Source: Anoxybacillus thermarum (lineage in GTDB: Bacteria; Bacillota; Bacilli; Bacillales; Anoxybacillaceae). Taken from it: 37,832 nt of DNA. The translations under genes were made by a program, and so were the position numbers. Where the stretch lies: the NCBI RefSeq assembly GCF_000836725.1, contig NZ_JXTH01000022.1, forward strand, positions 1 through 37,832, read 5' to 3'. Below are positions 8,035 to 15,960 of this stretch, piece by piece. Within the stretch, counting starts at the first letter, position 1. Each line of letters opens with the position of its first letter. A model generated the notes under the pieces. It ran no database searches and was not told the origin of the DNA. It saw only the letters and a program-made list of their open reading frames with translations.

Positions 8035-10778
8035 AGTTCAATCACCCAACAGTCCTTATTGTCAATACTTTTTCTCACAAGGTATCCTTGCTCAATTTCA
8101 ATACGATCTGTTCCTAACTCATCAAATATGCATTTTAATTGATGTTCTATTTTTTTAAGCTTTTCACTAATACCTCGCTGATGCTTTCGTAATTGAATCA
8201 TTTTTTGCACGAGCTCATTTATTTCTCGACAGGAAGTTGATTCATGTGTCGAGACATTACCACTTTCATTTCGTTCTAAACTGACCGATTGAATGGTGCG
8301 AACTTTGTCGTCAATCGGTGCTCCAAAAGCCCGTGCATGTAATATCGGCGAAGGATATTCTCCTTTCTTTAGTTGAAATTGGCAATGACAAGGCAATCGA
8401 GCCGTTACATTCGGGAAATTTTCTCGTATTCTGACACAGCTAATTGATTTAGTATAGCTGCGACGGATAAACTTTTCAGTCGTGTTTTTATTATAATTAA
8501 ACGTATATGACATAACCCGACGAACGAAATCCTTTCCATCGATTCCGAGAGGAGCAAATACATGAAGAAGCAGCAATCTCTCTTGATGACTCAAATGATT
8601 TGTTTGCTTTGCTTTTTCGACCATATGTTTCACAACTGGACAGCCGTGTAAAACAGCTCCTATTTCTTTCGTTAAATCGCTCCCAACCACCATTCTTTCA
8701 TGGTCATATATTTGCACAAAACGAATTATTGATTGTTTATCAACGAGTTGTAAATGTTCAATCACTTTCATTTGGTCTTCTTCTACTTTTCCCTGTTCAT
8801 TTAAAAACCACGATTGTCGACCAGTGATCGTATGTTTTCCCCATGGCAGCTTGATCGCTTGGCCTGTTGCCCCCTCTTTTAGTTTCTTTTGTTTAGGGAA
8901 CAATTCCCATGCAATTCCTTCCCTCGGTTGTTCCGCCTCATTTGTGATTTTCACTAAAAAATCGTATGCTATTTTCAACGGAACTGGTTCTGCAAAGAAA
9001 AACCACAGATGATATCCTCGAAAACCGCTATCTACAAGATAAGCAGGGAATCCATGTTTTTTTGCAATGTTATAAAGGGTCACTGCATCTCGAAACGCTT
9101 CCATCCGTTTATTTTCAAACTGTGTGTTATTTTCGTTCTCAAGTACTTGCAACTCCCGTTTGGTGATGTCGATATCAATGACAGCATAAGCAACTGTTTT
9201 ATTTGAACGAATGATGTATTGGGCTATCGTGAGCTCCCCACAATAATGTTTCTCTACGTCCTCGACCGTCAACGGACGACTAACTTCAACAAACGTTCTT
9301 TTGTTCTGTTCATTCTTCTCAACTAAAAAACAATCCTCTTTTCCAGCAAACAAATACAAAAACTTTGCGAAAATATTCTCCTCTTCTCTAACAAATTGAA
9401 CGTCCGCCACATTTTTAGAAGAAATGAGTGGAGGAGTAGGATCGTGAAAAAGTTTTGCTAGGGAGAATAGCTGTTCATGAATAAGCCATTCTGTCAGTTC
9501 GATATAATGTTCTTCTTCAGGATATGCTATACATGTGTTTAACAAGTTCAAAAGTGTTTGAACTTGTTCGGGAGATAGTGAGTAATTTTTCATGAAGTTT
9601 TTAGAATGTTCGGGAATGTGATGAGTCATAGATGTGAGTAAAGCAACCCAATACCATTGATCTTTTTCACGTCCTAACAATGTTGCAAACACGATTAGTC
9701 GTTGGAGATGCCACTCGGTAAGGGATGTATTTGCTAATTTTGAAAGAACGCGATGATATGTATCATATAGCGTGGAATGATCTTTCTCTAATTCTGGTGC
9801 CAAAAGTAATATTTCTATTTCATCTAGTGTGTCCCATGAAATGAAATCATAATATTGTAGCCAACCCCTTAAAATTTGTTCGTATTTTATCACTTTTTCT
9901 CCAAATGGGAGAGACTTCGCTTGACTTAACTTCTGTTTCAACGATTCAATTCCTTTTTCAGGAATTTTTCTTCCTTCTTCATCAAACTGAAATCCTAAAA
10001 ACTCAAATGTTTCAGAAATATGTTTGACAGCTGTTTTATCTGGATGAACATTCAACTTTAACATCGCCAGTGCTTGTTTCATCGCTTCGATTCGATACGC
10101 TGCCAAATCTCTTGTTCGATCGAGAATAACAATATCGTCTGAAAACCGAATATAAGGCACCCCATTCGCAGACATATATTCATCAAACGAATGAAGATAA
10201 ATATTTGCAAGTAAAGGAGAAAGAGGACTTCCTTGCACAATTCCTCGATCTTGCAGGCTGTATAAAAAGATGATGAAAGAAATTTGGTCTTCATCTTTTA
10301 CGAATTGGCGCAACTGTTGCGCGAGAATCGTATGATCAATTTCATCAAAAAAATTGCGAATATCTGTTTCTCCTACCCACTCATATCCTTGATTCAACCA
10401 ATGTTCCAATTGTGCTACCGCTTGTGTTGCAGATTTTTTAGGTTGATAAGCAAAACTGTACTTGCTGAATTTCGGAAGACATAACGGTTCAAGCCAACAT
10501 TTCACTAGCATATGGACATAACGATCTTCTACTGTCAAAATACCAATTGTTCTTGATTTTCCATTTTTCTTAATTTGTACTTCTTTCACAGGGGAAGGTT
10601 TGTACGAATTAGAAAGAAGTTTTGTTTGTACAGATTCAACCCACTCATTTGGCACAGTAACTTCGTCTATTCGTACTCCATCTACTCCCGCCGCATCAGT
10701 TGTCGTTCTCACTAATCTGTCCCATGCTTCGTAAAAAAGACGATGATCAAAAAATACACTCGGTTGACTCATCTTCAT
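8031..10778 (-). CDS. Reverse transcriptase-primase (RT-AEP) fusion of the adaptation module
   Basis: The protein has 915 residues. The RT of group II intron/CRISPR type spans about 20-315. Its landmarks are motif A 'DIRNFFDEIDH' (D139, D145), motif B 'GIVQGSPLSPLLANIYL' (179-195), motif C 'YIRFSDD' (D214, D215; FSDD where YADD is usual), 'KLNVHPDKT' (241-249), 'FEFLGFQF' and a thumb/maturase-like 'LRGWLQYYDF' (303-312). A helical linker follows. From about 525 there is an archaeo-eukaryotic primase domain: 'VIDIDI' (D535, D537), 'DSGFRGYHLWFFF' (H590) and 'AIKLPWGKHTITGR' (641-654). Cysteines 713, 781, 797 and 799 suggest a PriL-like Fe-S or zinc module. The tail is helical. ATG 10778 follows GAGAGGTG. 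CRISPR-associated primase-polymerases, some with RT, are a known but sparsely studied group; both catalytic centres look intact here. Confidence 0.9.
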   Translation of the reverse strand: MKMSQPSVFFDHRLFYEAWDRLVRTTTDAAGVDGVRIDEVTVPNEWVESVQTKLLSNSYKPSPVKEVQIKKNGKSRTIGILTVEDRYVHMLVKCWLEPLCLPKFSKYSFAYQPKKSATQAVAQLEHWLNQGYEWVGETDIRNFFDEIDHTILAQQLRQFVKDEDQISFIIFLYSLQDRGIVQGSPLSPLLANIYLHSFDEYMSANGVPYIRFSDDIVILDRTRDLAAYRIEAMKQALAMLKLNVHPDKTAVKHISETFEFLGFQFDEEGRKIPEKGIESLKQKLSQAKSLPFGEKVIKYEQILRGWLQYYDFISWDTLDEIEILLLAPELEKDHSTLYDTYHRVLSKLANTSLTEWHLQRLIVFATLLGREKDQWYWVALLTSMTHHIPEHSKNFMKNYSLSPEQVQTLLNLLNTCIAYPEEEHYIELTEWLIHEQLFSLAKLFHDPTPPLISSKNVADVQFVREEENIFAKFLYLFAGKEDCFLVEKNEQNKRTFVEVSRPLTVEDVEKHYCGELTIAQYIIRSNKTVAYAVIDIDITKRELQVLENENNTQFENKRMEAFRDAVTLYNIAKKHGFPAYLVDSGFRGYHLWFFFAEPVPLKIAYDFLVKITNEAEQPREGIAWELFPKQKKLKEGATGQAIKLPWGKHTITGRQSWFLNEQGKVEEDQMKVIEHLQLVDKQSIIRFVQIYDHERMVVGSDLTKEIGAVLHGCPVVKHMVEKAKQTNHLSHQERLLLLHVFAPLGIDGKDFVRRVMSYTFNYNKNTTEKFIRRSYTKSISCVRIRENFPNVTARLPCHCQFQLKKGEYPSPILHARAFGAPIDDKVRTIQSVSLERNESGNVSTHESTSCREINELVQKMIQLRKHQRGISEKLKKIEHQLKCIFDELGTDRIEIEQGYLVRKSIDNKDCWVIEL

Positions 10779-10817
10779 TTTTCACCTCTCATTAGGAATA
10801 TCGCACTATTCTACAAA

Positions 10818-10846
10818 AAAATACAAATTCCTTCTTTCTTATGCAA
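10818..10846 (-). promoter_or_regulatory. Possible promoter of the RT-primase-cas1-cas2 operon
   Basis: On the minus strand TTGCAT is followed, after 17 nt, by TATTTT. Transcription would start about 30 nt before the start codon. The -10 is weak, so this is a candidate only. It lies beyond the array terminator, which would give the adaptation genes their own promoter. Confidence 0.35.
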
Positions 10847-10908
10847 AATATTTTAAAAAGTTTTTTCGAATACATTTTCATTGTCAAATGCATTAACATT
10901 TATGTAAC

Positions 10909-10937
10909 AAAAAAACCGCCCTTGTATGAAAGGCGGT
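10909..10937 (-). terminator. Intrinsic terminator at the trailer end of the CRISPR array
   Basis: GGCGGT and ACCGCC pair as a 6-bp stem, and the minus-strand RNA then runs into seven U. The right arm overlaps the last, degenerate repeat of the array. A terminator of this polarity shows that the array is transcribed on the minus strand, from 12120 towards 10934. Confidence 0.7.
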
Positions 10938-12120
10938 CAATCCTCTACACGAGGCCCGTTTCATTTTCTCTTTTAACACAACCGTTGCCGCTTTAAAGCA
11001 AGTTAATAATTGTGTTAATCCTCTACACGAGGCCCGTTTCATTTTCTCGCTTTTTTCCCTCAAAAAAACTCTGACGGAAAATTCAATGTGTTAATCCTCT
11101 ACACGAGGCCCGTTTCATTTTCTCATCCTCTGTTAGTGTCTTTTGCCCAGCAGAACCCGGAAATGTGTTAATCCTCTACACGAGGCCCGTTTCATTTTCT
11201 CGATGTTTTTCCCTTGTGTGAAAGAAAAACAAATACTTGTGTGTTAATCCTCTACACGAGGCCCGTTTCATTTTCTCGGACTACCTCGATCAAGTAACTC
11301 GTAACTTATATGTGTTGTGTTAATCCTCTACACGAGGCCCGTTTCATTTTCTCGCATTGAACTGTCGGAAACACACAGTTCAATGATTATTGTGTGTTAA
11401 TCCTCTACACGAGGCCCGTTTCATTTTCTCATAAAAACAGAAAAGGAAAAAATAAAAAGAACGGAGGAATGTGTTAATCCTCTACACGAGGCCCGTTTCA
11501 TTTTCTCGGGAAAACAGGATCGCCCTTCGCAGAACATTATTTGTTGTGTTAATCCTCTACACGAGGCCCGTTTCATTTTCTCAAAGATCGAGCTGGCAAC
11601 AATGCCGCTTGATCGAATTGTGTTAATCCTCTACACGAGGCCCGTTTCATTTTCTCTTTCATTTGCGGAACCGTTGTGTTCCGCAAGGGAACACATGTGT
11701 TAATCCTCTACACGAGGCCCGTTTCATTTTCTCGTTTCATTCACATCATCCGATTGGATGAGACTAGAAGGTGTGTTAATCCTCTACACGAGGCCCGTTT
11801 CATTTTCTCTCGTGTTGGAACATTATGAAAACAACGGATGGGACAACTTGTGTTAATCCTCTACACGAGGCCCGTTTCATTTTCTCACAAAAAAAAACAA
11901 AAAAAAGAAAAAAGAAAGGGAGAGAAAAAAGTGTTAATCCTCTACACGAGGCCCGTTTCATTTTCTCAAAACAAAAAAAATCTTTTTAATCATCGCTGCA
12001 ATCATTTGTGCTAATCCTCTACACGAGGCCCGTTTCATTTTCTCATGTGAAGAAGCTCCGTCAAACGGAGCTCTTCCACAAATGTGCTAATCCTCTACAC
12101 GAGGCCCGTTTCATTTTCTC
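10934..12120 (-). CRISPR. CRISPR array, 16 repeats and 15 spacers
   Basis: The 37-bp repeat reads, on the plus strand, GTGTTAATCCTCTACACG then AGGCCCGTTTCATTTTCTC. Repeats start at 10934, 11012, 11088, 11165, 11241, 11317, 11394, 11471, 11546, 11620, 11697, 11773, 11850, 11931, 12008 and 12084. Spacers are 37-44 bp, mostly 39-40. Read on the minus strand, the repeat has a small stem CCTC/GAGG directly followed by ATTAACAC, which fits Cas6 cleavage leaving an 8-nt 5' handle. The copy at 10934 has three mismatches, as expected of a trailer end, and a terminator follows it. The two copies at 12008 and 12084 share one change (handle ATTAGCAC), so the leader is on the right. The array lies between the adaptation genes and the type III-D operon. 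Confidence 0.98.
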
Positions 12121-12154
12121 TCCATCCTCATTCTAGCGTTGTATCTGTAAGAAA

Positions 12155-12298
12155 TCAAGGCCTGTTTTTGTACAAGTTGATTCTAGCTCGAATTTCAATA
12201 TTTACGTTATGTAAACTTAAATGATCGACTATTTTATTCAAGCAGTCAAGTTGCTCATGTTCAACAATTCCTCTCTCATTTTCTTGCATGTGAGACAT
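12155..12298 (-). CDS. Unrecognised 47-residue ORF at the leader end of the array
   Basis: This short gene has a good ribosome-binding site (AGGGGGTG, about 5 nt before ATG 12298) and ends 34 bp before the first leader-side repeat. The product begins MSHMQENERGIVEHEQ, continues with a helical middle 'LDCLNKIVDHLSLHNVNIE' and ends 'RINLYKNRP'. It has no membrane segment and matches no family I know. Its position overlaps where the CRISPR leader must be. The array could therefore be co-transcribed with it, or the ORF could be a chance frame in the leader. The ribosome-binding site argues for a real gene; the short length argues for caution. Confidence 0.45.
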   Translation of the reverse strand: MSHMQENERGIVEHEQLDCLNKIVDHLSLHNVNIEIRARINLYKNRP

Positions 12299-12541
12299 TG
12301 TACACCCCCTTATCTTTTTTTACTTTTTGAAGGCGTGCATATACTCACAACTAAAGTTTTAATGTTTCATACAGTTGCAATGCCCGTGTCACACCCCCTT
12401 CTTTTTTCAATTATGTAAATTATCATTTTATCCCCGAAACGCTTTCTTTTTTTGTAAATTCCTTTGGAATGTCCCCCTCCCCTTTTCTGAAACAGTATGC
12501 TAAATTTTTAGTGAATTGTTTCGGAGGGGGAGGACGAGATC
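12299..12541. other. Intergenic stretch between small ORF and transposase remnant
   Basis: Two similar C-rich/T-rich blocks (ACACCCCCTTATCTTTTTT near 12301 and ACACCCCCTTCTTTTTT near 12389) form an imperfect direct repeat about 88 bp apart. They may mark an old insertion-sequence end. I see no further gene. Confidence 0.3.
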
Positions 12542-13086
12542 GTGATTCAGTTGTATGACTTAGAGATCGATGTGCAAACCTATGCGAATCTAGGGAAACA
12601 AAATGCGCTTCCGCCCATCCATCGTTGCCCACATGGTCAGGCGAAACGCAATCTTTATCGTCATGGCTATTAAGAACGAAATGCGTTGGTGGGACAAGAA
12701 GCCTACCGGATTTGGATTGCTCGTTATCGGTGCGTGATATGCAAAAAGACGGTGACCGTGCTTTCCACGTTCCTCTTGCCATATTTCCAATACACGATTT
12801 GGACAATCATCCACTGGCTCAAGGAACGGCTCTCCTCTCTCTTAGGCAAGGCGAAGAGCTCATCGCAGTTTTTTCCTCTCCGACAAGGAGTAGATTTTTA
12901 TATACGCCGATTTCTCGCTCATTTACCGTGGCTTCGTTTTTTTTCAAACCAAAGGGAAACAATGAACCACTCGTTCAAGCACAGGAGTGGATGCAAACCA
13001 TTCAGGGAGTTGGTTTGGAGAAACTCGTCGAAGCGATGCGGAAAGAACAATCGACTCATTTTTTAGCCAATCGATTCGGCGCCTAA
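12542..13086 (+). pseudogene. Decayed transposase gene (DUF6431-type zinc-ribbon)
   Basis: From a GTG at 12542 preceded by GGAGGGGGAGG the frame reads a zinc-ribbon/helix-turn-helix protein: 'HRCPHGQAKRNLYRHGY', stop, 'ERNALVGQEAYRIWIARYRC', 'VICKKTVTVLSTFLLPYFQY'. This pattern (CPxC-type knuckles, 'RYRC..C', 'LPSFLLPY') is that of DUF6431-domain proteins linked to insertion sequences. An in-frame TAA at 12671-12673 breaks it. Near 12940 the sense-like sequence moves to another frame, ending '...LEKLVEAMRKEQSTHFLANRFGA' at 13086. At least one nonsense mutation and one frameshift make it inactive. It separates the array and adaptation module from the effector operon. Confidence 0.7.
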
Positions 13087-13397
13087 TTTATTTCTTTTTT
13101 AGTTCTATCCCCAAAAAAAGGTTAATCACCACAACATGTACTTGACAAGTGATACGCTTTCCTAAACAAGAATATGCAAAAATCATTGATCTGCTGATTG
13201 TTTCTCACAAGCTTCGGTAGCGCGTGTTACAAAAAATGAAGTACAACTTTTGGAAAAGAGACAAAATATAATATTTTTGGTACTATTAGGACAAAAATAT
13301 CCCCGATCATCCAAATATTATTAGGAATGAAAAGGACTCTATTAGCCGCGAAAAAATCATAGCAATTGTCCATTCGGAAATTGTTCTTGTTTCATTT
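13087..13397. other. 311-bp intergenic region after cas6
   Basis: The stretch is AT-rich without a credible gene. An AT-only palindrome lies near 13265-13279. No clear terminator for the cas operon can be chosen. Part of it is probably the right flank of the decayed insertion sequence. Confidence 0.3.
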
Positions 13398-14351
13398 CTA
13401 CAAAAACGCACACTCATATCTTCCCAAACCGAAAACAGTTTGTTTTCCAAGGTGAAAATACATTCCTGCATAAATCCACTCAAGAAATGGCTCTAGATCA
13501 CCTTTGTAGCGAGTCGTTCCAATGAATCCATCGAGACGGATCGATTTTTGCTGTCTCGTTGAAAATCGCTGATTTCGAAACAATTGTAATTCACTTTTCG
13601 TCATCACCACATTTTTAGACATTTCGATTAACTCATTCACTTTCTCACGAGAAATATATATATTTTGATGATGAGCAAGCATTGCTTCAATACGCCGTAA
13701 CAAATTTTGTATGAATAAGGTGAACGGCAAATCTTGTTGTAACTGTCCTTTAATTTGAATTTGACAAGGTGTTTCAAATCTGAGCTCTATTTCACGACAA
13801 TCCTTATACGCTGCTAACATGTCGATAACACGCTTTCCTGAAATAACCCATGGCTCCGACAATGTACCAGTATCAAAACTAAAAATACGTTTTACCATAC
13901 CAATCTCATTTCGTGAAGTAACTGACTCAACGACAAACTTTTGTTTACGTTGTCCAATTCCTTTTTCAGATAACTCTAGCACGCTAGCAATAATATACGG
14001 AACGTAAGAAACAGCCTCTCCAAAAATACGGACGCCAAATGTGAAACGCTGGTCAGCTGTTATTATTTCTCGTCGATGGATGGGTGTACTAATTACAAAT
14101 GGCCGAACGTATCCGAAATATATATGTTCCCCTCTAATTTCTTCCATTTGTTCGAATAAACGCGGATAAACACAACACTTCAACCATTTACATTGATGAC
14201 ATGGGTAATCAAGCGATTCATGACATACAATTCGCTTTAACGTATAACCTATTCCTCCCCTTAAAGTAGATGCTGGTAGTAGGGGTAAATCTAATTCCAA
14301 TATGGGACGGATGACGAATTCTAAATCTACAATCTTAACATCTTCAAGCAT
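13398..14351 (-). CDS. cas6: Cas6 crRNA-processing endoribonuclease
   Basis: The 317-residue protein has the signature of Cas6 from type III systems. An N-terminal part contains a CxxC...C cluster ('CHQCKWLKCCVYPRLF'), and the C-terminal RAMP ends 'GFIGTTRYKGDLEPFLEWIY', then 'GKQTVFGLGRYE', the glycine-rich loop typical of Cas6. It cuts the array transcript within each repeat, and the CCTC/GAGG stem in the repeat is the likely substrate feature. ATG 14351 follows GAGGG by 8 nt. It is the last gene of the minus-strand type III operon. The catalytic residue cannot be assigned confidently, since Cas6 active sites vary. Confidence 0.85.
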   Translation of the reverse strand: MLEDVKIVDLEFVIRPILELDLPLLPASTLRGGIGYTLKRIVCHESLDYPCHQCKWLKCCVYPRLFEQMEEIRGEHIYFGYVRPFVISTPIHRREIITADQRFTFGVRIFGEAVSYVPYIIASVLELSEKGIGQRKQKFVVESVTSRNEIGMVKRIFSFDTGTLSEPWVISGKRVIDMLAAYKDCREIELRFETPCQIQIKGQLQQDLPFTLFIQNLLRRIEAMLAHHQNIYISREKVNELIEMSKNVVMTKSELQLFRNQRFSTRQQKSIRLDGFIGTTRYKGDLEPFLEWIYAGMYFHLGKQTVFGLGRYECAFL

Positions 14352-14372
14352 GAATGTTCCCTCATTTTTCTG

Positions 14373-15554
14373 TCAATATGTCATCTTATTACGCTTAGCA
14401 TACGTTTTCCGCAAATCCGTACTGTTATTCATGGAACTTTTTTTCGATTTATTTTTCACACCACTTTCCTTGACTTCATTATTTAATTCGGAATAACGGT
14501 ACACCTTTTTATTGCGTGATCCATATGATTTTTTGTTGTCAAATTTATCCCATTCTAATAGTTCATAATACTTATGAAAATTAGCTTCATATCTATTGAC
14601 TGTTTCCTGTAGCAATTTTCCTTTCAATAATCTATCATACGAATCGGTAACATCCAATTGTAAATAATAACTTTTATCTTTTCTCATAATTCCTTCCACT
14701 TCAAAACGTACACGCCCAAGTCCTAATGGCTTCCCCTTACCAATTGCATGATAATACCCTTCTTTCAATTCCAATAGACGAAGGACATCTGCTAGCTCTT
14801 CTTTTGTTAATTTAGAAAACTCAATAAAAAAGATATATTGCGTTCCTGGAAAAACAGCATACTCTCTGCTTGTTCTATTATTCAAACGTGCGTTCGGGTT
14901 AAAATAATCTCGGTCATTAAATGATGAAATTCTTTTAAAGGAACCGATAATTTTCATCGTATTAGCAACATTTTTCAGACGCCCCGCCAAGTATACTTTC
15001 CTGCCTAGGAAGTACTTTTGACCATCGTTGGATGCTCGTAAAGGTGGCTTTTTTCGTGGAGAGTATAGCTGGTTCATTTGAATAAACGCACCATTAAAAG
15101 TCTCTTCGATCAATACCGCTTGCGAAAATTTAAGCTTTGAGCCTAGCGCTGAAGGAATTCGTTGTTCAAATTCCTCCGTCTGAGGCTTATTTTTTTCTGA
15201 CGCTACAAATCCAAATAAATGGGACACAGGACAATGACTATAAATAGTTGAATTTGACATTTTCCATTCTTCTCTTATAAGACGACCATCCTCTTTAAAT
15301 ACTGAAACTGTTCCATTCCATAGTATTTCCGCTGCGTTACGCAATGCTCCACGAATAGACGACCCCGGAATTGTTCGTCCTCGTTCTTTTTGAACAGCAT
15401 GATCCGTTTCTTTAACTTCTATGAGCGGAGTGATGACCGTCATTTTTACTTTTATAGAACCAGACCAACGTTTTTCATTCTCATTGAATTCAATCGACTT
15501 CTTTTCAATTGGAGAAGAGATTGGAATGTAATCATACGGCTGAAATTCACTCAC
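14373..15554 (-). CDS. RAMP protein of the TIGR03986/Csm-like group (type III-D)
   Basis: This 393-residue Cas7-like RAMP has the family markers 'RTIPGSSIRGALRNAAEI' near residue 60, 'CPVSHLFGF' near 110 and the late glycine loop 'GKGKPLGLGRVRF' near 275. The C-terminal 50 residues are a Lys/Ser/Asn-rich extension with no visible fold. The pattern fits the RAMP family TIGR03986 found in III-D loci. It would be a backbone subunit contacting crRNA and target. The Asp in 'KETDHAVQ', shortly before IPGSS, could serve as a cleavage residue, but the alignment is uncertain. The start is GTG 15554 with AAAGGAG 9 nt upstream, overlapping the stop of the preceding gene by 8 bp. Assignment within Cas7 groups is tentative. 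Confidence 0.75.
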   Translation of the reverse strand: MSEFQPYDYIPISSPIEKKSIEFNENEKRWSGSIKVKMTVITPLIEVKETDHAVQKERGRTIPGSSIRGALRNAAEILWNGTVSVFKEDGRLIREEWKMSNSTIYSHCPVSHLFGFVASEKNKPQTEEFEQRIPSALGSKLKFSQAVLIEETFNGAFIQMNQLYSPRKKPPLRASNDGQKYFLGRKVYLAGRLKNVANTMKIIGSFKRISSFNDRDYFNPNARLNNRTSREYAVFPGTQYIFFIEFSKLTKEELADVLRLLELKEGYYHAIGKGKPLGLGRVRFEVEGIMRKDKSYYLQLDVTDSYDRLLKGKLLQETVNRYEANFHKYYELLEWDKFDNKKSYGSRNKKVYRYSELNNEVKESGVKNKSKKSSMNNSTDLRKTYAKRNKMTY

Positions 15555-15960
15555 TTAACACTACTCCTTTCCAACGCATAAACTGTCCATACGATTCTGA
15601 TTTGTAATACTGAATTAACAGCTTCCGATTCGGCCCTATTATCCTTTTGTCTAAGAAAAATGATCGTTGTCCATCTTTCGTAAGAGAAAAGTACTCTCCC
15701 TCTATAAGATCCGTACAATCTGTTATAAAAACAATTCGATATTCATTTTCGTTTGAACTTGGTTTAACATGTAGTTCGAACAATTCTCCAAAAATACGCA
15801 TGGATAAAAACGATTGAGGAATTTCAACGATACGGTGAATATACGGACGCTGTTCAATCGTTTCTATGTACGTAAAAACCTCATAACGATACAATAGATT
15901 TATAAAATAGCTTAACTCCTCGCGTGTACATATTTTGGTTAATACTCCTGACCCGCTCAT
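15547..15960 (-). CDS. Csx19-like small type III-D protein
   Basis: The 137-residue protein has mostly beta-strand character: 'QSFLSMRIFGELFELHVKPS', 'YRIVFITDCTDLIEGEYFSL', then 'GPNRKLLIQYYKS'. It has no RAMP glycine loop. Length, strand content and position between RAMP genes fit Csx19 (TIGR03984 family), a marker of subtype III-D. Sequence identity to that family cannot be confirmed by eye, and the alternative is an unassigned subunit. It is not the all-helical protein expected of a Cas11 small subunit. ATG 15960 follows AAGGTG and overlaps the upstream stop by 4 bp (ATGA), which indicates coupled translation. Confidence 0.5.
   Translation of the reverse strand: MSGSGVLTKICTREELSYFINLLYRYEVFTYIETIEQRPYIHRIVEIPQSFLSMRIFGELFELHVKPSSNENEYRIVFITDCTDLIEGEYFSLTKDGQRSFFLDKRIIGPNRKLLIQYYKSESYGQFMRWKGVVLSE

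Noticed and set aside
10934-12120. Plus-strand transcription of the main array
   Set aside because: The terminator with a U-run at 10909-10937 works only for the minus strand, the degenerate repeat is at that end, and only the minus-strand form leaves a stem directly before an ATTAACAC-like handle.
12154-12155. Spo0E-like phosphatase identity for the 47-residue ORF product (gene at 12155-12298)
   Set aside because: The length and helical nature fit, but the Spo0E signature SQxLD is absent.
12301-12407. The two ACACCCCCTT blocks as a CRISPR or integron-like repeat
   Set aside because: There are only two copies, with no regular spacing or palindrome. An old insertion-sequence end or chance is simpler.
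13398-14351. cas6 product as another backbone RAMP
   Set aside because: The C-terminal 'GKQTVFGLGRY' loop and the N-terminal Cys cluster are typical of Cas6, and no other Cas6 candidate is present although the array repeat has a Cas6-type stem.
15547-15960. The 137-residue protein as the Cas11 small subunit
   Set aside because: Its sequence is strand-rich, whereas Cas11 proteins are almost wholly helical.
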